Assembly: GCA_000783305.1 (NCBI GenBank)
Contig: JROE01000001.1
Coordinates: 1-64,000, forward strand
From: Sphingobacteriaceae bacterium DW12
GTDB taxonomy: Bacteria; Bacteroidota; Bacteroidia; Sphingobacteriales; Sphingobacteriaceae
Length of the DNA: 64,000 nucleotides
Direction of reading: 5' to 3'
Part shown: positions 53,211-62,086 of the stretch, in pieces
How the letters are laid out: each line of letters opens with the position of its first letter
Position numbering within the stretch: the first letter of the stretch is position 1
Translations under genes and position numbers: made by a program
Notes under the pieces: generated by a model
What the model was told of the DNA's origin: nothing
What the model saw: only the letters and a program-made list of their open reading frames with translations
The model's database searches: none

Positions 53211-54842
53211 GTGATTAACATAAATAACATTTCGGTCTCGTTTGGAGGCACAACGCTTTTTAGCGATGTATCGTTTTCGGTCAATGAAAACGATAAAATA
53301 GCATTGATGGGTAAAAATGGTGCAGGAAAATCTACACTTTTGAAGATCATCGCTGGAGCGGGTAAACCAACCACTGGCAACGTCTCTGGACCCAAAGACG
53401 CGGTAATAGCCTATTTACCTCAGCATTTGCTAACACATGATAATGTGACCGTTTTTGAGGAGACCTCAAAAGCCTTCGAAGAAGTGTATTATATGCGAGA
53501 TGAGTTGGAACGATTGAATGAGCAATTAAATGTTCGGACTGATTATGAGACGGATGATTATATGCAGCTTATTGAGCGGGTATCAGAGTTGAGTGAGAAA
53601 TATTATTCCATAGAGGAGGTAAATTACGATGCGGAAGTGGAAAAGGTACTAAAAGGCCTGGGTTTTGAACGTTCGGATTTCACGCGGCATACTTCCGAAT
53701 TTTCAGGTGGTTGGCGCATGCGGATTGAATTGGCAAAAATACTTCTAAAACAGCCAGATCTCATACTGCTGGATGAGCCTACCAATCACATGGATATCGA
53801 AAGTATACAATGGCTTGAGGATTTTCTATTAAATTCAGCAAAGGCGGTTATCGTAATCTCGCACGATAGAGCATTTGTGGATAATATAACCAACCGAACG
53901 ATAGAGGTGACTATGGGAAGGATCTATGATTATAAAGCGAAATATAGTCACTATTTAGAATTACGTAAAGATCGTCGCCTACATCAATTAAAAGCTTACG
54001 AAGAACAACAGCGCTTTATTGCTGATAATCAGGAATTCATAGATCGATTTAGAGGAACTTACTCCAAGACGCTACAAGTGCAGTCCAGGGTCAAGATGCT
54101 GGAAAAGCTGGAAGTAATAGAGATTGACGAAGTGGATAATTCGGCATTGAAGTTGAAATTCCCACCCTCGCCTCGCTCGGGACAGTATCCCGTTCTTGTA
54201 GAGGAGCTGACCAAGACCTATGGCGACCATGTTGTCTTTCAGAAAGCAAATATGGTCATCGAAAGAGGAGAGAAAGTGGCTTTTGTTGGAAAGAACGGAG
54301 AGGGTAAGTCAACCATGATAAAGGCCATCATGGGCGAAATAGATTTTGATGGAAGTCTAAAGGTGGGACACAATGCCAAAATCGGTTATTTTGCCCAAAA
54401 TCAAGCAGCTCTCTTGGATGGTGAATTGACTGTCTTTGAAACTATAGATCAAATAGCAGTGGGCGATGTGCGGGTTAAAATAAAAGATTTATTAGGTGCA
54501 TTCATGTTCAGTGGTGATGATACGACCAAGAAGGTAAAAGTATTGTCTGGAGGCGAGAAGACGCGATTGGCGATGATCAAGTTACTTTTAGAGCCGGTAA
54601 ATGTATTGATCCTGGATGAGCCAACCAATCACTTGGATATGAAGACGAAGGACATTATCAAAGACGCTCTTCAAGATTTTGACGGCACTTTGATTTTGGT
54701 ATCGCATGACCGCGATTTCTTAGATGGTTTAGCCAAAAAAGTATTTGAGTTTGGAAATAAACGTGTTCGTGAACATTTTGAAGACATCAAAGGATTTTTG
54801 GAATACAAGAAAATGAGTAATCTTAAAGATATAGAGCGTTAG
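53211..54842 (+). CDS. ABC-F family ATP-binding cassette protein
   Basis: The 543-residue soluble protein has two ABC domains with no membrane domain. Walker A motifs: GKNGAGKST (about 34-42) and GKNGEGKST (about 365-373). Signatures: FSGGWRMR and LSGGEKTR. Walker B with DEPTNHMD and DEPTNHLD. The charged inter-domain linker (about 240-310) is characteristic of ABC-F ribosome-associated proteins (Uup/EttA/YkpA/ABCF3 type). Such factors bind the ribosomal E site. Most similar in layout to Uup/YbiT housekeeping members, not the classical antibiotic-resistance types, but assignment is tentative. GTG start (encoded ININNISV). Confidence 0.9.
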   Translation: MININNISVSFGGTTLFSDVSFSVNENDKIALMGKNGAGKSTLLKIIAGAGKPTTGNVSGPKDAVIAYLPQHLLTHDNVTVFEETSKAFEEVYYMRDELERLNEQLNVRTDYETDDYMQLIERVSELSEKYYSIEEVNYDAEVEKVLKGLGFERSDFTRHTSEFSGGWRMRIELAKILLKQPDLILLDEPTNHMDIESIQWLEDFLLNSAKAVIVISHDRAFVDNITNRTIEVTMGRIYDYKAKYSHYLELRKDRRLHQLKAYEEQQRFIADNQEFIDRFRGTYSKTLQVQSRVKMLEKLEVIEIDEVDNSALKLKFPPSPRSGQYPVLVEELTKTYGDHVVFQKANMVIERGEKVAFVGKNGEGKSTMIKAIMGEIDFDGSLKVGHNAKIGYFAQNQAALLDGELTVFETIDQIAVGDVRVKIKDLLGAFMFSGDDTTKKVKVLSGGEKTRLAMIKLLLEPVNVLILDEPTNHLDMKTKDIIKDALQDFDGTLILVSHDRDFLDGLAKKVFEFGNKRVREHFEDIKGFLEYKKMSNLKDIER

Positions 54843-54916
54843 ATAAGCGGTTTATGGTGGCGCTTTAGTCATCTAAATGATCAATACAGATGGTCGACAG
54901 TGGACGTAAATAGGAA

Positions 54917-55579
54917 ATGAAAACATTAAAAGAATTAATACACAGCGTAGATTCAGGTTGGAAATTGGTGCAAGATTGGATGAAGACAGCTGTAAATCAG
55001 TATGAAGTATTGCCACGGAATCCCCGAAAAGCGGATGAAGAGCTATTAAGACTTCAAATTTCGACCAAATCACCCATAGGAGCAATCGTATATCAGACAG
55101 GGGGTATACTGATTGACCACGGCTGGCTACGTATCCTAGGTTCGGGTTCGACAAAGCTGAATCGGGGCATCATGCAATGGAATAAGCACAAGAGTTTTGA
55201 GCGGGAGGGCGAAAAAGGAGGCTTTCTACTGATTGCAGATGATGTACTTGGTGGATACTTTGCCATCAATGCAGGCGGTTTGGGAGACGAGATTGGGAAT
55301 GTATACTATTTTGCACAAGACACCTTACAGTGGGAAAGCCTAGAGTGTGGCTATTCAGACTTTATCCATTGGGCATTAAAGGGAAATATCCACCAATTTT
55401 ATGAAACTTTCAAATGGAAAACCTGGAAACATGATCTCAAAGAAGTGGACGGTATGCAGGTGTTCAATTTTGTCCCTTTCCTTTGGACATTGGAAGGGAA
55501 GAATATCGAAAAGTCGAGTCGAAAAGCGGTCTCCGTCGAAGAGAATTATCATGTTACAATGGATAAGGCTGGGGAGTAG
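54917..55579 (+). CDS. DUF2625 family protein
   Basis: The 220-residue cytoplasmic protein shows the DUF2625 pattern: LKELIHSVDSGWKLVQDWM at the N-terminus, a GAIVYQTGGILIDHGWLRILGSG block and DVLGGYFAINAGGLG, then YSDFIHWAL. Nothing indicates an enzymatic site. Members occur singly in diverse bacteria; SMI1/KNR4-like immunity proteins share this kind of compact layout, with a WLR...SG and FG.F..N sequence. A link to toxin immunity is speculative, as no toxin gene is nearby. 75 bp separates it from the ABC-F gene. Confidence 0.82.
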   Translation: MKTLKELIHSVDSGWKLVQDWMKTAVNQYEVLPRNPRKADEELLRLQISTKSPIGAIVYQTGGILIDHGWLRILGSGSTKLNRGIMQWNKHKSFEREGEKGGFLLIADDVLGGYFAINAGGLGDEIGNVYYFAQDTLQWESLECGYSDFIHWALKGNIHQFYETFKWKTWKHDLKEVDGMQVFNFVPFLWTLEGKNIEKSSRKAVSVEENYHVTMDKAGE

Positions 55580-55697
55580 TGTAGACTAGTATCGCTTTTG
55601 GAAACACCATAAAAAAACTGCTAAGCGGAGTTTATATTGAACATGACGGGGCCTTAAGCAATTCCTTAGCAAGCTGCAGATTTTTGAAGTGTTCAAA

Positions 55698-55723
55698 TCA
55701 TGGTCCATAACCATGGACCATGA
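55698..55723. terminator. Perfect dyad between the DUF2625 and LOG genes
   Basis: TCATGGTCCA (55698-55707) and TGGACCATGA (55714-55723) form a 10-bp stem with a six-base loop, immediately past the stop of the LOG gene. The downstream T content on the minus strand is modest. Confidence 0.55.
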
Positions 55724-55726
55724 GGC

Positions 55727-56428
55727 TTAGAAGTTGGGTTTGAGTAAATATTTGTCGTAGAATCTGAAGATGTGCTCCGCAGCATCTTCTGCGGTATCTA
55801 CAACCCGATACAGTTTAAGGTCTTCCTCACTGATATAGGCGTTGCCTAGCATTGTCTTTTGTATCCACTCCAATAATCCTCCCCAATAATCACTGCCTAC
55901 CAACACGATAGGGAAACGAGCTATTTTTCCGGTCTGAATTAATGTGATAGCCTCAAAAAGTTCATCCATAGTACCAAATCCTCCAGGCATAACAATGTAT
56001 CCCTGCGAGTACTTCATAAACATCACCTTTCGTACAAAAAAATAATTGAATTCCAGTAGCTTATCACGGTCTATATATTTATTATGGAACTGTTCAAAAG
56101 GCAATTCAATATTCAATCCAACGGATTTGCCCCCAGCTTCATATGCCCCTTTATTAGCAGCTTCCATGATTCCAGGGCCACCTCCCGAAATAACTCCATA
56201 GCCACGCTCGGTCAGCAATTTTCCAATATCTACAGCCATCTGGTAATACTTGTGCTCACGCGGTGTCCTCGCAGATCCAAAAATAGAAACACAGGGGCCA
56301 ATTTTAGCCAATTTTTCAAACCCATCGACAAACTCAGACATGATTTTAAAAATCTGCCATGAATCCTTCACTTTGATCTCTTGCCATGTTTTATTCTCAA
56401 ACGCCCTTAGAATTTTATCTTCCTTCAT
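55727..56428 (-). CDS. LOG family (TIGR00730) protein
   Basis: The 233-residue Rossmann-fold protein has both LOG motifs: GGGPGIMEAANKGAYEAGG (nucleotide site) and MPGGFGTMDELFEAITL (PGGxGTxxE). Plant LOG and related bacterial enzymes hydrolyse N6-modified AMP to free cytokinin, and several bacterial members also cleave AMP to ribose-5-phosphate and adenine. The N-terminal extension of about 45 residues (DSWQIFKIMSEFVDGF) places it in the longer group II-like proteins. Substrate not determined. Confidence 0.9.
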   Translation of the reverse strand: MKEDKILRAFENKTWQEIKVKDSWQIFKIMSEFVDGFEKLAKIGPCVSIFGSARTPREHKYYQMAVDIGKLLTERGYGVISGGGPGIMEAANKGAYEAGGKSVGLNIELPFEQFHNKYIDRDKLLEFNYFFVRKVMFMKYSQGYIVMPGGFGTMDELFEAITLIQTGKIARFPIVLVGSDYWGGLLEWIQKTMLGNAYISEEDLKLYRVVDTAEDAAEHIFRFYDKYLLKPNF

Positions 56429-56641
56429 ATTTTTATTCCTTTAATAGTATACCCCCTTGATGTCAGGAGGGCATTTACAAGATATAAATTTTTTGCGGAT
56501 TGTGTGTAGGAAATGTAATGGGAGAAAAACAAAAAAGGAAATCTTCTTTGTTGGAGCAGTGTTGTTTTAAACACCATTAATAGTATGAAATTGATATTCG
56601 GGAGACTTGTATATAAAGAGTAGTTTCTATAAGTTTGTGCA

Positions 56642-57256
56642 ATGGAATTTTCATCGAAATTACTGCAACAGGCTGTTGACGAGTTTGGGCGCCTACCGGG
56701 TGTCGGACAGAAGACAGCCTTGCGACTGGTTCTTCATCTGCTTAAACAATCCGATGGAGAGGTCGCCAGATTTACCGGTGCAATTGACCAGCTTAAGGAG
56801 CAAATCAAGTATTGTAAAGTGTGCTTCAATATCTCTGATCATGATGTCTGTGATATTTGTAGTTCGATGAAGAGGGACAAAACAATGATATGTGTGGTCG
56901 AAGACACACGAGATGTGATGGCCATTGAAAATACGAATCAATATCAAGGGGTATATCATGTGCTCGGCGGCTTGATTTCTCCCATGGATGGAATCGGTCC
57001 ATCTGACCTAAAGATTGAAGGGTTGGCCTCGCGCATTGCATCTGGTGAAGTAAAGGAGATTATACTCGCATTGAGTGCAACCATGGAGGGCGATACCACT
57101 ATATTTTATCTTTATCGCAAACTCAAAGAGTCCGCTGTCCAAATCAGCACAATCGCGAGAGGGATAGCCTTCGGTGGTGAACTTGAATATGTCGATGAAA
57201 TCACCCTAGGCCGATCGATTGCAACACGTGTCCCTTATGAACGGAATATTGGTTAA
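56642..57256 (+). CDS. recR: Recombination protein RecR
   Basis: The 204-residue protein has the RecR arrangement: helix-hairpin-helix LPGVGQKTALRLVLHLL, the C4 zinc finger CKVCFNISDHDVCDIC (about 59-74), the Toprim segment ICVVEDTRDVMAIE, and a Walker-like GDTTIFYLYRKL. With RecO (and RecF) it loads RecA on SSB-covered gaps. The usual dnaX/ybaB neighbours are absent, as often in Bacteroidota. It converges on the MFS gene with 23 bp between stops. Confidence 0.96.
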   Translation: MEFSSKLLQQAVDEFGRLPGVGQKTALRLVLHLLKQSDGEVARFTGAIDQLKEQIKYCKVCFNISDHDVCDICSSMKRDKTMICVVEDTRDVMAIENTNQYQGVYHVLGGLISPMDGIGPSDLKIEGLASRIASGEVKEIILALSATMEGDTTIFYLYRKLKESAVQISTIARGIAFGGELEYVDEITLGRSIATRVPYERNIG

Positions 57257-57279
57257 AATCTCTGAGGTGATTTGAATCA

Positions 57280-58491
57280 TCAATTTATATTCAGTCGTTT
57301 CATCGACCAGATAAAACCAACAGCTACAACCAGCAAGATAGCCGCATCGATGTACCAAAGTGTGTGATATCCCCATAAAGAAACTGCTTTCGTACCCAGG
57401 AACGGTCCGAATATATTGGACGATGCAAACGCAATAGAGTTCATCCCCATGTAAGCGCCCTGTGTATTGCGTGTAGATCGTAATGCCGTGACAGTGGCCA
57501 TAAATGGAAGAGTCAACATTTCTCCCAGCGACAGCATAAACATGGCCAAGTACAACCACACTATCCCAAAGTTAAAATTAAGCATGAAGTAGGAGATAGC
57601 TGCGAAAAGGGTCCCATAGAAGAGAATGCGGGTAATGGTAGCGCGGTGTTCAACGATATGAACCAAGATCATCTCGAATACGACGATTACAAATCCGCTG
57701 AAACCAAGTATCAAACCAATCTCTCCTTCGGTCATCTTATGCACGTCTTGATAGAATAGCGGTAACGTGCTGATGAGCTGGAAAAATGCCATAGAAAACA
57801 GGCAGCATAATACCGAAAACAGGATAAATGGACCATCGGTGTATGGATTACGGTCACGTTTGGTAGGAGGGGTGTCAATCTTGATTTCTTTGTTGACTGT
57901 ATTCCCCTTGCGATTGTAAAAAAAATAAAGAAAAACAATTGCTGCAGCGGCTACGGCTATAGCATTTCCATAGAAAATCCAATGATACGAGAATGTGGCT
58001 AAGAAGCCTCCGAGTGCTGGCCCTACTGAAAACCCCAAATTAACCGCCATTCTATTTAGAGAATAGGCTTTGGTCAGATTCTCTGGTTTAGCATATCGAG
58101 CTACCGAGACAGAGTTTGCTGGGCGAAATGTATCGGCGACCAAGCTCAGTACGAATACCATGACAGACATAGATTCAAACGTTGTAAATAGTGGCATAAT
58201 CAGAAATAGCGGAGCCGTTAAAATAAGACTAACCGACTGTACTTTGAAATTGCCTACCCTGTCTGTAAGCCAGCCGCCAAGCCAGGACCCGGCTACAGAT
58301 CCACAACCATAACAGGCCAATACAATGCCCACGTGCGAAATATCGAACCCTAGCTGCTTGGTCATATACATACCCAAAAATGGTATAACCATAGAGCCCA
58401 TTCTATTGATGAGCATGACTAGGGCCAATAGCCAAGCCGCTGGAGAAAGACCACTGTATGACTTTATATATATCTGTACGAGTTTTTTCAT
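57280..58491 (-). CDS. MFS transporter
   Basis: The 403-residue protein has 12 predicted helices and a loop 2-3 motif GGWLTDRVGNFKVQ, the standard MFS signature. TM4-5 shows ADTFRPANSVSVARYA and GFSVGPALGGFLA, the latter resembling motif C of drug-H+ antiporters. It is probably a drug or metabolite exporter. It stands alone; the dyad upstream separates it from the nucleotidase genes. Confidence 0.9.
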   Translation of the reverse strand: MKKLVQIYIKSYSGLSPAAWLLALVMLINRMGSMVIPFLGMYMTKQLGFDISHVGIVLACYGCGSVAGSWLGGWLTDRVGNFKVQSVSLILTAPLFLIMPLFTTFESMSVMVFVLSLVADTFRPANSVSVARYAKPENLTKAYSLNRMAVNLGFSVGPALGGFLATFSYHWIFYGNAIAVAAAAIVFLYFFYNRKGNTVNKEIKIDTPPTKRDRNPYTDGPFILFSVLCCLFSMAFFQLISTLPLFYQDVHKMTEGEIGLILGFSGFVIVVFEMILVHIVEHRATITRILFYGTLFAAISYFMLNFNFGIVWLYLAMFMLSLGEMLTLPFMATVTALRSTRNTQGAYMGMNSIAFASSNIFGPFLGTKAVSLWGYHTLWYIDAAILLVVAVGFIWSMKRLNIN

Positions 58492-58577
58492 TATTGATGT
58501 AAGTATTTAATCGTTAACCTCATTTTTACAGTATATGTTTCAATACCCAAATGTACATTGCAAAAAAGAGTACAAAA

Positions 58578-58624
58578 AAAATGTCAAATCGGAGTTGAAG
58601 ATCAGTAGCTCGATTTGACATTTT
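58578..58624 (-). terminator. Terminator of the 5'-nucleotidase operon
   Basis: A perfect 14-bp stem (AAAATGTCAAATCG 58578-58591 with CGATTTGACATTTT 58611-58624) is followed on the minus strand by a run of eight T. It lies just past the stop at 58646. Confidence 0.9.
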
Positions 58625-58645
58625 ACTAAACTTATTGTTCGTCTG

Positions 58646-59602
58646 TTATGTTAAAATTGAAGGCTTAATATGGTGGTCCACTTGGTACACAATGGATTCG
58701 ATTCGCTTCTTTCCCGAATAGGGCTTTAAAATAAAGTCGATTCGACCTAAGTTGATACCTGCGAAACCTACTTGATTAATAAGGGTTTGTTCTCCCGCTA
58801 GATTGCTTACCGATACAGGTTCGTCTAGAAAAGTATGTGTATGCCCCCCGATGATGAGATCTATATGCTGTGTCTTTTGCGCCAGTATAGTATCTGATAC
58901 CTTGTCATTATCATATTTATATCCCAAATGGGATAGACAGATGACGAGCGCACATTTGTGTTCGTTCTTAAGCTTGGCTGCCAGTCGATTGGCAACGGGA
59001 ATGGGATCTAGGTATTTCATTCCCGCACAATTAGTCGGATCTACCAGCCCCTCTACATCGATACATACACCAAACACTCCAATTTTGACACCACCACGCT
59101 TAAAAACAACATAATCTTGTGTCTTGCCCTCCAATACCGTCCCTTTAAAATCATAATTTGCTGTGAGAAAAGGAAACGAAGCATGGTCCAGATATTTGAT
59201 AAGTCCATGGAGACCATTGTCAAATTCATGATTTCCAAAAGTGCCGGCGTCGTAGCCTAATTTCGACATCAGGTCTAATTCTAGCTTTCCTCCAAAAAGA
59301 TTGAAGTAGGGGGTGCCCTGAAACATATCTCCAGCATCCAATAGTAATACATTCTTCTCTTGACTCCTGATTTGCTGGATGATGGTGCTTCGTCGCGCTA
59401 CACCACCCAAGCCTTGATTGCGAGATCCATCCATCGGAAAAGGTTCGATGCGACTGTGCACATCATTGGTGTGGAGAATTGTAATCTTTACTTCATTCTC
59501 TGCAAGCACTTCAAGTGGAAGACTACTGAAAGTCGCAACCGCACCTAATGCACCTACACTTTTTATAAAGGTTCTTCTATTGACTGACTTTAACTCTTCC
59601 AT
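58646..59602 (-). CDS. Metallophosphatase half of a split 5'-nucleotidase (Tat-exported)
   Basis: The 318-residue protein begins with a twin-arginine signal (NRRTFIKSVGALGAVATF). The calcineurin-like fold has HTNDVHSRIEPF (D/H metal ligands), DAGDMFQG, GNHEFDNG and GGHTHTF. This is the N-terminal catalytic domain of UshA-type 5'-nucleotidases. The C-terminal substrate domain is missing and is supplied by the preceding gene, whose 3' end overlaps its start by 26 bp. Together they would make the two-domain periplasmic enzyme from two polypeptides. Confidence 0.9.
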   Translation of the reverse strand: MEELKSVNRRTFIKSVGALGAVATFSSLPLEVLAENEVKITILHTNDVHSRIEPFPMDGSRNQGLGGVARRSTIIQQIRSQEKNVLLLDAGDMFQGTPYFNLFGGKLELDLMSKLGYDAGTFGNHEFDNGLHGLIKYLDHASFPFLTANYDFKGTVLEGKTQDYVVFKRGGVKIGVFGVCIDVEGLVDPTNCAGMKYLDPIPVANRLAAKLKNEHKCALVICLSHLGYKYDNDKVSDTILAQKTQHIDLIIGGHTHTFLDEPVSVSNLAGEQTLINQVGFAGINLGRIDFILKPYSGKKRIESIVYQVDHHIKPSILT

Positions 59603-60335
59603 CTAATTTGGCCTCAATGTGTTTCCCTAATTTTGTTTGTTCGGTAATATACTCGATCAATCCTTCTCTCACCTTCGTATCGTAATCCTTTCGTCCTATG
59701 GGGGCCATCAATGCCTTGAGATTGTCGCCTCCATTAGCGATATAATCATATGTGACCAATTTGTAATGTGCTTTGGGATCTATCGCCTTTCCGTTAAGCA
59801 GGACCTCTGATGGCCTTTTGTCTGTGATAACCACACGCAATCCACCAATCGGCTGCCCCCCTGTTTCCGCCACATAATCGGCAAGATTAAGTAAATCTTG
59901 TCCCGTCAATTCCAATATCGAAATCTTATTCTCAAATGGCATGATTTCAAATACATTGCCAACGGTGATATCCCCTTGACGCATATCATTACGAATCCCA
60001 CCTTTCGTTGCAAAAGAAAGCACACTCTCTGGATCGAGCTTCTGACCAATAGCCAGCAAAGCATCCACAAAGAAATTGCCCATAAGACTCTCTGCATCTC
60101 GAGTTTTTGTAAGGTGGATATCCGAATACCCGATAACACGGTTCATCTCGTCTTCCATCTGTTTTTTGTACGGGGCGTAAAGGGCCACGATTGAACTGTC
60201 TGCAGCAATTTCTGTCCCAATAGTATAGTCCTGATGGCTATCCGAAGCTTTGGTATAGAGTGTCTTGCAGGAGGACAAGGACAATAGCCCTAAACCCGCG
60301 GTCAAAAACAGTGTGTTAATTCTAAATCTATGCAT
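59577..60335 (-). CDS. 5'-nucleotidase C-terminal domain lipoprotein
   Basis: The 252-residue form starts at ATG 60335 (MHRFRINTL). It has a lipoprotein signal with lipobox SLSSC (Cys near residue 23). The rest matches the 5_nucleotid_C domain of UshA: ESLMGNFFVDALLA, GGIRNDMRQGDITVGNVFEIMPFEN, and the YDYIANGGDNLKALM substrate loop. It has no metallophosphatase domain. It precedes and overlaps the catalytic gene by 26 bp, so synthesis is coupled and a heteromeric nucleotidase is likely. A -7 box TACCTTTG (complement of 60373-60380) lies upstream. Confidence 0.9.
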   Translation of the reverse strand: MHRFRINTLFLTAGLGLLSLSSCKTLYTKASDSHQDYTIGTEIAADSSIVALYAPYKKQMEDEMNRVIGYSDIHLTKTRDAESLMGNFFVDALLAIGQKLDPESVLSFATKGGIRNDMRQGDITVGNVFEIMPFENKISILELTGQDLLNLADYVAETGGQPIGGLRVVITDKRPSEVLLNGKAIDPKAHYKLVTYDYIANGGDNLKALMAPIGRKDYDTKVREGLIEYITEQTKLGKHIEAKLDGRVKVSQ

Positions 60336-60372
60336 ATACAACTAGTCTGTGCGTCGGCAAAAATAAGTCTGA

Positions 60373-60380
60373 CAAAGGTA
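60373..60380 (-). promoter_or_regulatory. Candidate -7 box of the 5'-nucleotidase operon
   Basis: TACCTTTG on the minus strand is an exact TAnnTTTG match about 38 bp upstream of ATG 60335. No clear TTG is found at the -33 position. Confidence 0.4.
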
Positions 60381-60490
60381 GATAAAATATTACTTTTTAG
60401 ACTTACAGGCTAGATAAAATTACTGTTATCAAAATTGTACCAATATACGTTGGTCGCAAAAGGTTGTCATGTCAATGAGGTAGAGGTATG

Positions 60491-61099
60491 CTACGCTTCA
60501 ATTGTACGAAAGGTGAGATTGATACGTGCGCCATATGGCTTTTTGCTTGGAGGTAAGCGGTGTAGCCAATGGCTTTGCGTAATACCTTTCATCACTAGTA
60601 TGCTTCCATGAGCCAATTCCAATGCTATCACCTGTTTGGTGCCCTTGTGCTTGAATGCGAATTTGCGCTCTGCACCAAACGTCATGGAGGCAATTGCGCC
60701 ATTTTTCTTTAAGTCTTTTTCTCCATCACTGTGCCAAGCCATGCCCTCCTCACCATTGTGATAAAGGTTTAAAAGACAGGAATTATACTGTTCACCTGTA
60801 ACTTCCTGAACCCTGTTTTTGAGCTCAAGAAGTTCATCTGTCCAAGGCAGGGCGGATTTGGTAATATTTGAATACGTGTATGAAAAGGGTAAATCACCAT
60901 ACCAAGCCACTTTCCTTTTGGTTAGGATGTGCTTGCCAAAAATTACAGCCTCATCATTCCGCCAAGAGATGCTATCCAATAACCGCGAGTAGTAATGATC
61001 CGCTTGTACCGCTTCTATCATCCGTCCATAATAATATACTTCTCCGTCATAAGGAAGAATATTTTTCGAACTATCGTATACTATATCAAAGAGGTGCAT
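60491..61099 (-). CDS. alkB: AlkB-family 2-oxoglutarate-dependent DNA dioxygenase
   Basis: The 202-residue protein has the iron ligands in AWHSDGE (H123, D125), a distal His in QSHWLHRLP (about 177), and the 2-oxoglutarate/DNA-binding RINLTFR (192-198, RxNxTFR). This is the AlkB/ALKBH2-3 signature. It reverses 1-methyladenine and 3-methylcytosine by oxidative demethylation. The length and absence of the N-terminal E. coli AlkB extension place it nearer ALKBH2/3-type bacterial enzymes. It begins 18 bp after the Ada gene, forming an adaptive repair operon. Confidence 0.92.
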   Translation of the reverse strand: MHLFDIVYDSSKNILPYDGEVYYYGRMIEAVQADHYYSRLLDSISWRNDEAVIFGKHILTKRKVAWYGDLPFSYTYSNITKSALPWTDELLELKNRVQEVTGEQYNSCLLNLYHNGEEGMAWHSDGEKDLKKNGAIASMTFGAERKFAFKHKGTKQVIALELAHGSILVMKGITQSHWLHRLPPSKKPYGARINLTFRTIEA

Positions 61100-61117
61100 G
61101 ATATGCTAAAATTAAGA

Positions 61118-61975
61118 TTAAAACGAGGTCTGTAATTCGTTTGTGGCATATTCCCATCCTATTATGGCTGTCTTGCGTACAGGATTCCACATGTAGCCAC
61201 CTATGGCACCTGTAGATTGGATGACACGATGACAAGGTATTAAGTAAGCTATAGGATTACTTCCGATGGCTGTCCCTACTGCACGAGAAGCCTTGGGATT
61301 ACCGAGTCCATCTGCTACCATACCATAAGTGGATAGTCTACCTATAGGTATCTTCAGCAAAGCCTCCCAGACTTTTAATTGGAAATCTGTTCCTTTGAGG
61401 TGCAATTTAATCTGTGGAAGCTGTGTCCAGTCCTGTTGAAAGAATGAAAGTACTTGGTCGTGCATGGGGTCTTGCTCTTCAATCGTCCTAGCATTTGGAA
61501 ATCGAGAAGATAATTGCCCCAGTCCATCCTTATTGTCCTCAACGAAGCCAATAAAACAAATTCCTTTGTTTGTCGAAGCAACAATAAGTCTTCCAAACGG
61601 GCTTTCTTTGAATGAAAACTTAATCTGAAGATTGCGTCCCCCATGCTTATACTCTGCTGGTGTCATACCCTCAATACCAATAAACAGATCATGAAGTCTA
61701 CTGGTACTGGACAGCCCTGTTTCATATGCCGTATCAAATAAGGTGGACTGCTGATCAACACGAAGCACCTTTTTTGCATGCTCGATGGAGATGTATTGCA
61801 AAAATTTCTTAGGTGTGGTTCCCGCCCAATTGGTAAACATCCGCTGAAAGTGAGATGGGCTAACGTGTACATGGTCAGCAATCTGATCCAAAGAGGGTTG
61901 CTCTTTAAAGTGGCATTTGATGTATGTGATCGCTTCCGCAATTCGCTGAAAGTCGGCATGGTGTTGTGTTTCCAT
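61118..61975 (-). CDS. Ada-like AraC regulator fused to O6-methylguanine-DNA methyltransferase
   Basis: The 285-residue protein has an AraC-type HTH domain (about 5-100, LDQIADHVHVSPSHFQRMFTNWAGTTPKKFLQYI). The methyltransferase domain has the active-site PCHRVI (Cys about 248) and GGYMW. It removes alkyl groups from O6-guanine in a suicide reaction. The N-terminal Ada zinc domain, which senses methyl-phosphotriesters in E. coli Ada, is missing, so how the protein would sense damage is unclear. Control of the downstream alkB gene is inferred from the adjacency. Confidence 0.92.
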   Translation of the reverse strand: METQHHADFQRIAEAITYIKCHFKEQPSLDQIADHVHVSPSHFQRMFTNWAGTTPKKFLQYISIEHAKKVLRVDQQSTLFDTAYETGLSSTSRLHDLFIGIEGMTPAEYKHGGRNLQIKFSFKESPFGRLIVASTNKGICFIGFVEDNKDGLGQLSSRFPNARTIEEQDPMHDQVLSFFQQDWTQLPQIKLHLKGTDFQLKVWEALLKIPIGRLSTYGMVADGLGNPKASRAVGTAIGSNPIAYLIPCHRVIQSTGAIGGYMWNPVRKTAIIGWEYATNELQTSF

Positions 61976-62086
61976 AGCTTAAAATTTACATCACAAATAT
62001 CCGAAGTATTTTGCGCGTATAAAATCCGAATCTTGCTGAATTTTCAATCCCCATCCTTTGGGTAGCAAATATGCGCATGTTACGAA

